The translations under genes were made by a program, and so were the position numbers. Of a stretch of DNA of 64,000 nt, positions 32,150 through 41,188 are shown one piece after another. Source of the stretch: Fibrobacter sp. UWR4 (GTDB taxonomy: Bacteria; Fibrobacterota; Fibrobacteria; Fibrobacterales; Fibrobacteraceae); NCBI RefSeq assembly GCF_003149045.1, contig NZ_QGDU01000013.1, forward strand, positions 1 to 64,000, given 5' to 3'. Each line of letters opens with the position of its first letter. Position 1 is the first letter of the stretch. Under the pieces are notes generated by a model. The model was not told the DNA's origin. It did not search any database and saw nothing but the letters and a program-made list of their open reading frames with translations.

Positions 32150-33848
32150 GCAAGAAATTGCAAGTGCGCTGGAAGCTACCGGCAGCTTTACTGCCGAAGC
32201 CGCTCTCAAGCTTATCTCTGTGCCGCCTGATACCACTCACGGCAACTTCACCATCCCCTGCTTCTCCCTTGCAAAGACTCTCCGCAAGGCCCCGAAGATT
32301 ATCGCAGAGGAATTGGCAGCCCAGGTAAAGCTCCCTGCAGGCCTTTCCAAGGTGGAAGCTGTTAACGGCTACCTGAATTTCTTTATCGACCGCAACTTCC
32401 TCGCCAAGTCCACTCTGGAAGGCATCGCTTCCAAGGGACTTCACTACGGCCATCAGGAACCTAATGGCAAGGTGGTCTGCATTGACTTCAGCTCCCCCAA
32501 CATCGGTAAGGAACTGGCATTCCATCACCTGCGTTCTACCATGATCGGCAACAGCCTTTCCCGCATTTATAAGGCCGCCGGTTACAAGGTGGAACGAATC
32601 AACCATCTGGGCGACTGGGGTACCGCATTCGGTAAGCTCATCGTGATGTACCTCCGCGAAAACCGCCCCACCGACCAGGCAACTCTGGATTCCCTGACCG
32701 TCAAGGAACTGAACATCCTTTACGCCGCCTTCTCCAAGGCATGCAAGGAAGAGCCGGGTCTGGAAGATGAAGCCCGCGCCGCATTTACCAAGCTGGAACA
32801 GGGCGATGAATTCTACCGCACCCTGTGGTCCGCCTTCAAGGCCGCAACCCTGAAGGAACTGATGCGCATCTACGATATGATGGGCGTCGGTTTCGACCAC
32901 TACACTGGTGAATCCTTCTTTGAAGACAAGATTCCCGCCATTCTCGATGAACTGCGCGAAAAGAACCTGATGATCAAGAGCCAGGATCTGGACGTGGTGA
33001 TGCTGGACGAATTCGACCTGAATCCCTGCCTGATCCGCAAGAGCGACGGCTCGACTTTGTACGCAACCCGCGACCTGGCAGCAGCAGATTACCGCATGAA
33101 GGAATACAACTTCGACAAGTGCCTCTATGTGGTCGACCTGGGACAGGCTCTGCACTTCAAGCAGGTCTTCCATGTGCTGAAGAAGATGGGCCGCGAATGG
33201 TACACCAACATGTACCACATTCCTTTTGGCGTGATCCTCCAGCTGGTAGACGGCAAGTGGGAAAAGGGCAAGACCCGTACTGGTACCGCAAGCCTTTTGC
33301 GTGACGTGATTGAAGCTGCACAGAAGAAGATTCTTGAATTTATCGACGCCAAGAATCCGGAGCTGGAAAACAAGGAACTGATTGCCCGCCAGATCGGTAT
33401 TTCCGCACTGACCTTCAACGACCTGAAGAACAGCCGCGTGAAGGACGTCCGCTTTGACTGGGATGCAGTCATGAGCTTCGAAGGCGACACTGGTCCTTAC
33501 GTCCAGAATGCACACGTCCGTCTTTGCAGCATCATGCGCAAGGCCGGCTATACCGTGCCCGTTTCCGATGTGAACTACGACCAGCTGGCAGACGACGCCG
33601 CCTATAGTCTGATCAACCTTCTTTCCAAGAAGGCTGACAAGATTCTCGGCGCTGTAGCCGCTGACGAACCTAGCGTTCTCGCCCAGTACGCCCTGGAAAT
33701 CGCAGAAGCCGCACACAAGTTCATCCACGAAGACCGAGTTCTCGGCAGCGCCGAAGAAAAGTCCCGTCTGTTCCTGGTGCAGTCCACCCAGATTGTCCTG
33801 GAAAACGTCCTGGACCTTCTCGGCCTCTTCCCGATCCGCTCCATGTAA
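32136..33848 (+). CDS. argS: Arginyl-tRNA synthetase
   Basis: Class I synthetase of 570 residues, normal length. The HIGH-like signature is SSPNIGKELAFHHLRS, and NHLGDWGTAFGKLI follows as in the family. As in most ArgRS the KMSKS motif is replaced (KGKTRTGTAS). The end (HEDRVLGSAEEKSRLFLVQSTQ, LGLFPIRSM) is the usual anticodon-binding finish. GGAG lies 6 bases before the ATG, inside rsfS. Confidence 0.96.
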   Translation: MNSFEQEIASALEATGSFTAEAALKLISVPPDTTHGNFTIPCFSLAKTLRKAPKIIAEELAAQVKLPAGLSKVEAVNGYLNFFIDRNFLAKSTLEGIASKGLHYGHQEPNGKVVCIDFSSPNIGKELAFHHLRSTMIGNSLSRIYKAAGYKVERINHLGDWGTAFGKLIVMYLRENRPTDQATLDSLTVKELNILYAAFSKACKEEPGLEDEARAAFTKLEQGDEFYRTLWSAFKAATLKELMRIYDMMGVGFDHYTGESFFEDKIPAILDELREKNLMIKSQDLDVVMLDEFDLNPCLIRKSDGSTLYATRDLAAADYRMKEYNFDKCLYVVDLGQALHFKQVFHVLKKMGREWYTNMYHIPFGVILQLVDGKWEKGKTRTGTASLLRDVIEAAQKKILEFIDAKNPELENKELIARQIGISALTFNDLKNSRVKDVRFDWDAVMSFEGDTGPYVQNAHVRLCSIMRKAGYTVPVSDVNYDQLADDAAYSLINLLSKKADKILGAVAADEPSVLAQYALEIAEAAHKFIHEDRVLGSAEEKSRLFLVQSTQIVLENVLDLLGLFPIRSM

Positions 33849-33890
33849 TTGGGGAGCCGCAGCCAAAATCTGCGGCAACCACAACAAGCA

Positions 33891-33923
33891 AAAAAGAACC
33901 GCGACTCAATCGCGGTTCTTTTT
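33891..33923 (+). terminator. Terminator of rsfS-argS
   Basis: AAAAAGAACCGCGA (33891-33904) pairs with TCGCGGTTCTTTTT (33910-33923). Confidence 0.92.
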
Positions 33924-34126
33924 CATATTCTTTCTAAAAGAAGTCACATCCTGCTATAACGTTCTCGACCTGCTTGCGCGTCGGCCACAACCATTTAAGG
34001 CGAATACCGCAGCCATGCTTGCATGGATATGGTTGAGCCGATTGGTTGGCACTTGTGCCAGATGGAGGAGGGGTGCAGGGGGATGAGACACATCCCCACT
34101 TCGACATCTGTTTATTTTTTCTCTCA

Positions 34127-34153
34127 CTAAGGAGTCGCTTTAGCGACCCTTAG
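34127..34153. repeat. CTTTAG-core palindrome, copy 2
   Basis: Outer CTAAGG / CCTTAG with inner GTCGC-TTTA-GCGAC. The inner arms differ from the other copies but still pair. Confidence 0.65.
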
Positions 34154-34166
34154 ACAAAAAAGAAAA

Positions 34167-34204
34167 GGCAGGCCAAGTCTCTTTGGCCTGCCGAATTCTT
34201 TTTT
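34167..34204. terminator. Bidirectional terminator near the FISUMP gene
   Basis: GGCAGGCCAA (34167-34176) pairs with TTGGCCTGCC (34183-34192). A-rich sequence on the left and T-rich on the right serve both strands. Confidence 0.82.
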
Positions 34205-34223
34205 CAGGGGTCCAGGTAAATGA

Positions 34224-34249
34224 TCACTTAGGGCTTTAGCCCTTAGTGA
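34224..34249. repeat. CTTTAG-core palindrome, copy 3
   Basis: Outer TCACT/AGTGA and inner GGGC-TTTA-GCCC with TTAG at the joint. Confidence 0.65.
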
Positions 34250-34274
34250 GAATTATCCCCATAGGGGACAAGTC

Positions 34275-34300
34275 TTTGTAAGTGCTAAAGCACTAACAAA
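34275..34300. repeat. CTAAAG-core palindrome, copy 4
   Basis: Outer TTTGT/ACAAA and inner AGTGC-TAAA-GCACT; a near-perfect hairpin just before the end of the FISUMP gene. Confidence 0.65.
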
Positions 34301-34341
34301 TGCTTCATCCACTTTGTGGACGTACAGAGCCCCCTGCATCA

Positions 34342-35463
34342 CTAATTACCGTTGATGCAGCGGACAGAGTAGCCGTTGACCTTGGCGTTTCCAGGAACCA
34401 GCTGACGAACCATCTGGTCACTCATGCGCCCCATGGACCAAAGCCAGATTGTTTCGTTGCGGCCATTCTGACCACTCCAGAAGCCAGCATATTCGCCCAT
34501 ATCTTCGTAACGGACAGTAGACTTACCGATAATCTTGCGATAACCGGAAGAGAACACGGAGAAGCCGTATTCGTCGGTACCGCCACCGCCATGCCAGCCC
34601 GTAGTAGCCTTCATCTTCTTGGCAAAGGCTTCGCACTTGTCCACGCCTTCGTAGCAGTGGGTAAGACCGGTAATCATGTCCATCCATTCGCGGTCACGGG
34701 GCAGATGCCAGCCTTCGGGACAAGCCTGACGAGCACCTTCAAGGTCGTACAGACGACCGCTGCGAGCACAATAGGAATCCTTGTCTTCATAGCACCAGGA
34801 ATGGCCTTCCACTTCATAATTCACATTCTGGGCGAACCATTCACGGCCTTCCACCTTGATAGTACGATAGCTCTGACCATCACGAGGGTCTGTGAAGAAA
34901 CCGGACTTTTCACGGAGATCAGCGCGGTGTTCCTGTTCGGCGCGACGGAATTCCACCACCTTTTCGCGGCGATACTTTTCTCGGCCATAGATTTCGTTGG
35001 TCCACGCTTCGTGAGCCTTATCGTTATCGAACTTCAGCTTGATATCGGCAATGGCATACAGGTCGTTTCCGCAAGCCAAGTCTACACCAGCAATGTTGAT
35101 GATCAGTTCGTGTTCTGTCTTGCCGGACTTGAAAGTACGGGGCTTGTTGAAGTAGGAAATCCATGCTTCCTTGGTATCGTTACAAGTATCGTAGAAATGT
35201 TCCTTTTCGATTTTCTGAGCGGGAACAGTCATGTTACCAGCTACGGAGAACTGAAACAGGCCATCGTTTACTCGGAAGGATACGGGCTGTACTTCCTTGT
35301 AGTGGGTATACTTACCGAAACGAATGTTTCCATCGATCTTACCGGCAGCATAATCGCCTTCACCTTCGGCGTTGTAGATTGCGTCCCAGGTCTTGGGAGG
35401 AGCGGCAAAGGAGACCACTGCGGCAAAACCCATAATTGCAACTAAAGCAGATTTGAAATTCAT
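34342..35463 (-). CDS. FISUMP (Fibrobacter succinogenes major paralogous) domain protein
   Basis: 373 residues with a signal peptide (1-21, ending VSFA). The N-terminal half (about 25-190) is a beta-rich region of no known family with one Cys pair (YDTCNDT, DLACGND). A charged stretch (REKYRREKVVEFRRAEQEHR) links it to the C-terminal FISUMP/TIGR02145 domain (about 205-373): DGQSYRTIKVEGREWFAQNVNY, SGRLYDLEGARQACPEGWHLP, WHGGGGTDEYGFSVFSSGYR, and the end VNGYSVRCIN. The domain is common on surface proteins of this genus; function unknown. Confidence 0.88.
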   Translation of the reverse strand: MNFKSALVAIMGFAAVVSFAAPPKTWDAIYNAEGEGDYAAGKIDGNIRFGKYTHYKEVQPVSFRVNDGLFQFSVAGNMTVPAQKIEKEHFYDTCNDTKEAWISYFNKPRTFKSGKTEHELIINIAGVDLACGNDLYAIADIKLKFDNDKAHEAWTNEIYGREKYRREKVVEFRRAEQEHRADLREKSGFFTDPRDGQSYRTIKVEGREWFAQNVNYEVEGHSWCYEDKDSYCARSGRLYDLEGARQACPEGWHLPRDREWMDMITGLTHCYEGVDKCEAFAKKMKATTGWHGGGGTDEYGFSVFSSGYRKIIGKSTVRYEDMGEYAGFWSGQNGRNETIWLWSMGRMSDQMVRQLVPGNAKVNGYSVRCINGN

Positions 35464-35638
35464 TATTTTCTTCTTCTGTTAAATGATAGTGCAAAATTAG
35501 TTTTTTTTGTTCCCGCTTGAAAGTCTTCTTTTTACAAACTAATGTAAAAAAGATTTCAAAGGCAAAAACGACTGGGAAAAGCTTTATTTTCGCAATTTTT
35601 GCAGGAATTTTTCATCGCAGATTTTTTAACTTTTAAGC

Positions 35639-36484
35639 ATGGCTATTACACGTTACATTTTGCAAATTCACTGCCCTGACCAGAAGGGCCTTATTGCCGG
35701 TACCACCCAAGTTCTTGCCAAGGCTGGCGCCAATATCATCGACTTGCAGCAGCATACCGCAAAAGATATTGAAACCTTCTTCCTCCGAGCTGTTTTCGAA
35801 GCCGACTCCGACAACATCGAAGAAGTGCGCAAGCATCTGGAAACTCTGGAAGGTCACCTCCAGCTAAACTGGAAACTGTTCGATACCACCAAGGTGGAAC
35901 GTGTTGCGATTTTTGTATCCAAGACGGACCACTGCCTTTACGACCTGCTCCTGAAACACCGCGATGGGGACCTGCCCTGCGAATTCAGCTGCATCGTAGG
36001 TAACCACACGGACCTCGCAGCAGTTGGCGGTTCTTTCGGCGTTCCGTTCTACTATGTCCCGTCCAACCCGGACAAGAGCATCCCGGAAAATCGTTTCCGC
36101 GAAATCATTGCAGAAACCAAGACCGACACTGTGGTTCTCGCTCGTTACATGCAGATTCTTTCTGCAGCGTTCACCGAAGAATTTAAGTACCGCGTCATCA
36201 ACATCCATCACGGATTCCTTCCCGCCTTCAAGGGCGCTAAGCCCTACCATCAGGCCTGGAACAAGGGCGTGAAGATTATTGGCGCAACCGCACATTTCGC
36301 TACTGAAGACCTGGACCAGGGTCCCATCATCGCCCAGGACATCCAGCGAGTGCCTGAAACAGCAAGCATCAACGAACTGGTGGAACTGGGTAAGGACATC
36401 GAAAAGCGCACCCTTTCCCAGGCACTGAAGCTTTGGCTGGAACACCGTGTGTTCGTCTACAACGGTCGCACCTTTATTCTCTAA
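35639..36484 (+). CDS. purU: Formyltetrahydrofolate deformylase
   Basis: Hydrolyses 10-formyl-THF to THF and formate, balancing one-carbon units. It has 281 residues: an N-terminal ACT domain (about 5-85: CPDQKGLIAGTTQVLAKAG) and a formyltransferase-fold domain with the catalytic Asn-His-Asp set (NIHHGFLPAFKGAKPYHQAW, DLDQGPIIAQD). The ACT domain separates it from PurN. The upstream region is A/T-rich and has no strong ribosome binding site. Heads a run through 39.6 kb. Confidence 0.94.
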   Translation: MAITRYILQIHCPDQKGLIAGTTQVLAKAGANIIDLQQHTAKDIETFFLRAVFEADSDNIEEVRKHLETLEGHLQLNWKLFDTTKVERVAIFVSKTDHCLYDLLLKHRDGDLPCEFSCIVGNHTDLAAVGGSFGVPFYYVPSNPDKSIPENRFREIIAETKTDTVVLARYMQILSAAFTEEFKYRVINIHHGFLPAFKGAKPYHQAWNKGVKIIGATAHFATEDLDQGPIIAQDIQRVPETASINELVELGKDIEKRTLSQALKLWLEHRVFVYNGRTFIL

Positions 36485-36493
36485 GGAGTCATT

Positions 36494-36967
36494 ATGTCCG
36501 AAGAAAATCTGAATCAGAATGAAAACGAAGCCCCGGTTTCCGAACTGGATATCGTGACTGCAGTTCCCGCCGAAGAACCTGCCAAGCAGGAAGAACCGGC
36601 AAAGTCCGATGAACCTCAGGTCATCGTGCAGACCGAACGCGGCTTCGCCCACTATGTTGGTTTTGCCCTGTTGTGCGTACTGTGTGTAGCCTTCTATTTT
36701 GCACCGGGTATCGGCCTGACCTACGCCATCAACATGATTCCGGGCGTTAGCCTTGCCGGCATGGCCGCATGGATTCTCAGCGCAATCTTCAGCGTAGTCA
36801 TCTGGTTGATTTTCAAGTTGAAGATTAAGGGCTTCAAGAAGTCCTTCCGCATCTACATCGCTCTTTGTATCGTGGTTTTCATTGCCATGGTAGCCATCCA
36901 GTTCGCAACCGAAAATTCCCACATCTTTGCAAACATTCTGGCCATGCTCACTGGAGCAGAAGGCTAG
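36494..36967 (+). CDS. Small membrane protein with acidic N-terminus, unknown function
   Basis: 157 residues. A Glu-rich soluble N-terminus (about 1-50) is followed by three membrane segments (about 54-72, 80-110 and 120-137: YVGFALLCVLCVAFYFAPG, MAAWILSAIFSVVIWLIF, IALCIVVFIAMVAI) and a short tail. No family recognised. GGAG lies upstream of ATG 36494. Between purU and pyrE with short gaps, it probably belongs to the same transcript. Confidence 0.75.
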   Translation: MSEENLNQNENEAPVSELDIVTAVPAEEPAKQEEPAKSDEPQVIVQTERGFAHYVGFALLCVLCVAFYFAPGIGLTYAINMIPGVSLAGMAAWILSAIFSVVIWLIFKLKIKGFKKSFRIYIALCIVVFIAMVAIQFATENSHIFANILAMLTGAEG

Positions 36968-36991
36968 ACCATTTACGCATCCGAGGCAATT

Positions 36992-37663
36992 ATGACCAAG
37001 ACTGATACTTTTGTCCATTTTCTCGTTGAATCTGGCGCCCTGAAGTTCGGTGACTTCGTCACCAAGAGCGGCCGCAACACCCCGTACTTCATCAATACCG
37101 GAGAATTCCGCACTGGCGCATCTTTGTCTAAGTTGGCAGAATTCTACGCCGCAGCATTCGTTGAACATTTCGACGGCAAGGCAACCAACCTCTATGGTCC
37201 TGCATACAAGGGCATTCCCCTGTGCGCAGCCACAGCAATGAAGCTTTCCGACGTGTACGCCAAGAACCTGACCTTTACATACAACCGTAAAGAAGTTAAG
37301 GACCACGGCGAAGGCGGCTCCCTTGTTGGATACAAGTACGCCGAAAAAACCAACGTGGTGATTATCGAAGACGTGATTACCGCAGGTACTTCCGTCAACG
37401 AAACCTTGCAGATTCTCAAGAACATCGAAAACGCAAACGTGATCGGCCTTTTGATTTCTGTAGACCGCAAGGAAAAGCTGGAAAACGGCAAGTCTGCATT
37501 GCAGACTGTTCAGGAAGAATACGGCATTGAAGCTCACTCCATCGTGAACATCAACGACATCATCGCCTTCCTGGAAAAGGAAGAAAACCGCAAGGCTATC
37601 AACGCTCCTGAAGGTATCCTTGAAAAGGTTTACGCCTACCGCGAACAGTGGGGCGCAAAGTAA
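36992..37663 (+). CDS. pyrE: Orotate phosphoribosyltransferase
   Basis: Pyrimidine synthesis: orotate plus PRPP gives orotidine monophosphate. It has 223 residues. SGRNTPYFINTGEFRTG near the start, LYGPAYKGIPLCAATAMKL, KEVKDHGEGGSLVGY (catalytic loop) and the PRPP motif NVVIIEDVITAGTSVNE are all present. Other pyr genes are not in the window. Confidence 0.95.
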   Translation: MTKTDTFVHFLVESGALKFGDFVTKSGRNTPYFINTGEFRTGASLSKLAEFYAAAFVEHFDGKATNLYGPAYKGIPLCAATAMKLSDVYAKNLTFTYNRKEVKDHGEGGSLVGYKYAEKTNVVIIEDVITAGTSVNETLQILKNIENANVIGLLISVDRKEKLENGKSALQTVQEEYGIEAHSIVNINDIIAFLEKEENRKAINAPEGILEKVYAYREQWGAK

Positions 37664-37669
37664 GGTAAA

Positions 37670-38359
37670 GTGACCAAACGCTTTTGGACATTGCTGATTA
37701 TAGTTTCGGCGTTTCTCATGGGATGCGCCGATTCTTATCATTGGTCAAAGGCCCATCCAGCATACCATAAAGCGCCCTATGGAGAACTGACAATTGCAGG
37801 TGTCCAGTCCGCATTCGTGCTCACCCGCACCGCATGGTTCGCCAACCGACTGGACATTCCTAACGACAGCATCCAGCTGAAGATGACCGCCCTTTGCGCC
37901 CAGTTCATGCTGGACGAGATGAAGGGAGGCTACAGCAAGCTGAACGTCCTGCCGGATTCGGCAATCTCCCATTTCCCGGAAGAAAGCCAAAAAATTGACG
38001 AACGCATATTCCTGAAGGGAAAAATCCCCGAACAAGGCGTCGTCGTGAAAGATCCCGAAGGCAATGTTCCGCCCGTAATCCTGCTCGTTCATGAAGTGAT
38101 TGTCGGTACGGATTTAAAGCGTGAGGAGTTTTTCGACTATTCCCTGATGCACAACGAAGCTCAGGTGAAAAAAATGGTGGAGAACATTACCGCCATCGTT
38201 TCCTACACCTTGTGGGACAACGAAAAGCAGCGTCCCCTGTTTAGCGCCATCGACGAAATTCAGCATCCCGTAAGGTCGTTGACCATGGACGACATGAGGA
38301 CCCTGATTCGCAAGACGGTCCAGCAAATCCGCACCAACATGTACACGGGAGCAAAGTAA
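37670..38359 (+). CDS. Lipoprotein of unknown function
   Basis: 229 residues. The lipobox is FLMGC (Cys 19). The mature part is alpha/beta with no family I know. GTG 37670 is used: TAAGG of the pyrE stop region lies 5 bases upstream and gives the signal peptide its proper start. The stop TAA shares a base with the next ATG, so this and the following envelope protein are probably made together. Confidence 0.75.
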   Translation: MTKRFWTLLIIVSAFLMGCADSYHWSKAHPAYHKAPYGELTIAGVQSAFVLTRTAWFANRLDIPNDSIQLKMTALCAQFMLDEMKGGYSKLNVLPDSAISHFPEESQKIDERIFLKGKIPEQGVVVKDPEGNVPPVILLVHEVIVGTDLKREEFFDYSLMHNEAQVKKMVENITAIVSYTLWDNEKQRPLFSAIDEIQHPVRSLTMDDMRTLIRKTVQQIRTNMYTGAK

Positions 38360-39624
38360 TGAAGAATATTTTCTTTGCTATTTCTCTCGTGATGTTCCTG
38401 GTTGCAAGCGCCTTTGCAGGTGAAGTCTACTTTGATACCAAGTGGACCTTATGGAGCGACGCGGACATTCTCATCTGGACTCCAGATCCGGAACCAGCCC
38501 TGGACATCAAGGAATTCTGCCTTTCCTTACGTCGTAGCAATGGCGGCATAGGCATGCCCAAGTGCCGCGTGTTTGGCGAATGGGAACGCGATTCCATTGC
38601 AGTTCGTTACGCCAACTGGCTTAGTGCAAATATCGACCCGGCCCTGGACGCAAGCTACTTGAAGGCAAGACATCCCGCCATGTCTGCAAAAATACAGACT
38701 CTGGAAGATTACATCGTTTTATTTGTCGCAGACAAGGGCTCCTACCTCCAGATCGCCATCTTTGACGAAACAGCGAACACTCCCAAGGCCGTAGGAACCG
38801 TCAAGAAGACTTCCGACAAGGTCGCCCTGGGCGATGACATCGCCGACACTTTTTTTGACCATCCGACCAAGCGCCGCCTCAGTAAGGAAGAACGCCTGAA
38901 GAAGGCAAGCGAACCGGATGATTACTTCAAGGAAATTCCCAATTTCAGGGCATGGGCCGGAATTTCTGCAGGTTATGCCCAGGCACAATTCCCTCTCACT
39001 CCGGATGACTGGTACTCAAGTCACATCAAGAGCAGGGTCCGCAACTATCGTATCACGAAAGATTCCGTCAGTTTATGGAACTTTATTGACGATTCCACCC
39101 CGTTGTTTACTTTGTATGCAGGATGTATCTGGTACGGTTTTATCGGCGGTGAAATTTTCTACCGCTATTCCAGTCACAAGGTCAAGACAGACAATCAGGA
39201 TACTATCTACAAGGAACTGGATCACTGGGACTTTGCCCAGCACGAAGTGGGCTTGAACGTCATGTTTTCCAAGACTTTCGATCCTTTCAAGTGGCTGGAC
39301 ATCCACCTTTTCGGTTTCCTGGGTTTCCAATACAGCTTCTACGTGGAAGATATTGAACTCAACGAAGACGTAAAGAAACCATCCAAGGCGTACAGCTCCC
39401 GCATCCGTTTTGAAGATGTGTATAAGGGCGCACTCCTTGGTTTTGGTTCCCAGTTCGTCTTTCTTAATCACTACGCTTTCAGCGTACGTACAGGAATGGC
39501 CAGCCGCGGCAAGAACGTCTATTCAGACCCAACTCCCGACGCAGCCGCGGAACCTACCACGATTGGTGCTTCTACCATCGACTGGTTTATCAGTTTAGGC
39601 CTAGAATACCACTGGAGTTTATAG
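38359..39624 (+). CDS. Secreted protein with outer-membrane-like C-terminal half
   Basis: 421 residues with a signal peptide (1-20, ending SAFAG). The N-terminal domain (about 21-175) is alpha/beta. The rest is beta-rich with alternating aromatic residues (FLGFQYSFYVED, YAFSVRTGMASRG) and ends in WFISLGLEYHWSL, a typical outer-membrane barrel finish. Probably an outer-membrane protein partnered with the preceding lipoprotein (1-base overlap). No named family. Confidence 0.7.
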   Translation: MKNIFFAISLVMFLVASAFAGEVYFDTKWTLWSDADILIWTPDPEPALDIKEFCLSLRRSNGGIGMPKCRVFGEWERDSIAVRYANWLSANIDPALDASYLKARHPAMSAKIQTLEDYIVLFVADKGSYLQIAIFDETANTPKAVGTVKKTSDKVALGDDIADTFFDHPTKRRLSKEERLKKASEPDDYFKEIPNFRAWAGISAGYAQAQFPLTPDDWYSSHIKSRVRNYRITKDSVSLWNFIDDSTPLFTLYAGCIWYGFIGGEIFYRYSSHKVKTDNQDTIYKELDHWDFAQHEVGLNVMFSKTFDPFKWLDIHLFGFLGFQYSFYVEDIELNEDVKKPSKAYSSRIRFEDVYKGALLGFGSQFVFLNHYAFSVRTGMASRGKNVYSDPTPDAAAEPTTIGASTIDWFISLGLEYHWSL

Positions 39625-39655
39625 GCACTCCCCGACGTTACTTTTACGATTTTTC

Positions 39656-39663
39656 TAGATTTG
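39656..39663 (+). promoter_or_regulatory. -10-like TAGATTTG before the DEAD-box helicase gene
   Basis: TAnnTTTG match starting 16 bases before ATG 39672, with no ribosome binding site between. Same spacing as miaB. Confidence 0.55.
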
Positions 39664-39671
39664 CACCCATT

Positions 39672-41063
39672 ATGAGTGAAAATCAAGAAGTTGTAAAAGA
39701 AGAAAAAGTCAATCCGTTCTTGACTCCAATTAACATTATCGAACCCGAGCACAAGCTTCCCGACTATACTTTTGACATGCTGCCGGAAGAGCAGAAGGCC
39801 ATCCTCAGAGGTCACGGCTGGACCGACCTGATGCCGGTTCAGCGCAAGACCATGCCCTATATGCTCGCCGCCCGCGATATGCTGGTGCAGTCCAAGACCG
39901 GTTCCGGCAAGACAGGCGCTTACGTTCTCCCCCTTTTGCAGGTTATCGTTCGCGACCATCTGTTCCCCCAAGCACTGATTCTGGTGCCTACCCGCGAATT
40001 GGCAATCCAGGTGCAGGACGAAGTGCAGAAACTTTCCGAAGGCACCGGTATCAAATCCGTGGCAATTTTCGGCGGCGTTTCCTATGAGCCTCAGCTGAAG
40101 GCCCTTAAGGAAGGCGTACACATTATCGTCGCTACCCCGGGTCGTCTGATGGACCATGTAAGCCGCGGCAACGTGGACTTCCTGGATGTACGCGACCTGA
40201 TTCTTGACGAAGCAGACGAAATGCTTTCCATGGGATTCTATCCCGACATGCAGAAGATCCGCAAGTATCTTCCCAAGCAGCTGGCCTGCACCATGTTCAG
40301 CGCCACCATCCCCCAGACAGTGAAGAGCCTGGCCCGCGAATTCCAGCGCCCGTCCGCAGAATTTCTTTCCCTGTCCTACGACAAGGTGATTGCAAACAAC
40401 CTGGAACACCGCTGGTACTCCTGCGACGTGATGGACAAGGATTCCATGACCATCAAGGTGCTGGAATACGAGAATCCCGAAAGCTGCATGATTTTCTGCA
40501 ACAAGAAGTGCGACGTCAGCTATCTGGAACAGGTCCTGTCCGGCTACGGCTTTAACGTAGGCGCCCTCTCCGGCGACGTTTCCCAGAACCTCCGCGAAAA
40601 GACTTTGAACGCATTCCGCGACAAGAAGCTCCGCATTCTGATTTGCACGGACGTTGCCGCCCGCGGTATCGACGTGGACCATGTGACTCATGTGATCGTT
40701 TACGACCATCCGGATGATCACGAAGTTTACGTCCACCGTAGTGGACGTACGGCCCGTGCAGGCCGCAGCGGCGTCTGCATCTCTCTCATCACTCCGGTGG
40801 AAGAAATCGAAATCAAGAAGACCGCCTCCGACTTCGGCATCAACTTCATCAAGCAGGAACCTCTTACCAACGAAGCAATCGCCAAGAAGGTTGCAGAACG
40901 CACCAAGAAGCAGTTGCAGGAAGTGAGCAAGCGTTTCGGTGGTCAGAAGGCCAAGGAACGCATCAGCCACTTCATCCCCCTGGCCAAGGAACTGGCAAAC
41001 GGCTCTCAGGACGACCAGATGCTCCTCGCCTACCTGCTGGATCGGTACGTCTGGAAGAAATAG
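39672..41063 (+). CDS. DEAD-box RNA helicase
   Basis: 463 residues, ATP-dependent RNA helicase. Motifs in order: Q-motif region (GWTDLMPVQRKTMPYML), I SKTGSGKTG, Ia PTRELA, Ib TPGRL, II DEADE, III SAT, IV region MIFCNKK, V TDVAARGID and VI HRSGRTARAG. The C-terminal tail is short (about 70 residues) and has no RNA-binding extension like DbpA, so the client RNA cannot be named. Confidence 0.94.
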   Translation: MSENQEVVKEEKVNPFLTPINIIEPEHKLPDYTFDMLPEEQKAILRGHGWTDLMPVQRKTMPYMLAARDMLVQSKTGSGKTGAYVLPLLQVIVRDHLFPQALILVPTRELAIQVQDEVQKLSEGTGIKSVAIFGGVSYEPQLKALKEGVHIIVATPGRLMDHVSRGNVDFLDVRDLILDEADEMLSMGFYPDMQKIRKYLPKQLACTMFSATIPQTVKSLAREFQRPSAEFLSLSYDKVIANNLEHRWYSCDVMDKDSMTIKVLEYENPESCMIFCNKKCDVSYLEQVLSGYGFNVGALSGDVSQNLREKTLNAFRDKKLRILICTDVAARGIDVDHVTHVIVYDHPDDHEVYVHRSGRTARAGRSGVCISLITPVEEIEIKKTASDFGINFIKQEPLTNEAIAKKVAERTKKQLQEVSKRFGGQKAKERISHFIPLAKELANGSQDDQMLLAYLLDRYVWKK

Positions 41064-41188
41064 TAGGAAGTAGGAAGTAGGAAGTAGACAGAAATCTATA
41101 ACCTAAGTCCTTAATCCTAAAAAGAGCTGACCCACTCATCATAAGAAAACTCAACTGACTACCGTCTACTAACAACTGTCTACTAAAT
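41064..41188. repeat. AGTAGGAAGTAGACAG-type intergenic repeat, copy 2
   Basis: Three AGTAGGA units then AGTAGACAG (41064-41092) on the left; CTGACTACCGTCTACTAACAA and CTGTCTACTAA on the right (41153-41186). The two ends are partly inverted copies, spanning the whole gap between the helicase gene and map. Confidence 0.75.

Larger units (their letters stand above)
33924..34341. other. Non-coding region rich in palindromes between argS and the FISUMP gene
   Basis: About 420 bp with no credible gene. It holds GTTGGCACTTGTGCCA near 34042, three CTTTAG/CTAAAG-core hairpins and one strong bidirectional terminator. Only the terminator has an obvious role. Confidence 0.6.

Noticed and set aside
33793-34086. 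97-codon frame after argS
   Set aside because: Starts inside argS and crosses its terminator and intergenic repeats; no family resemblance.
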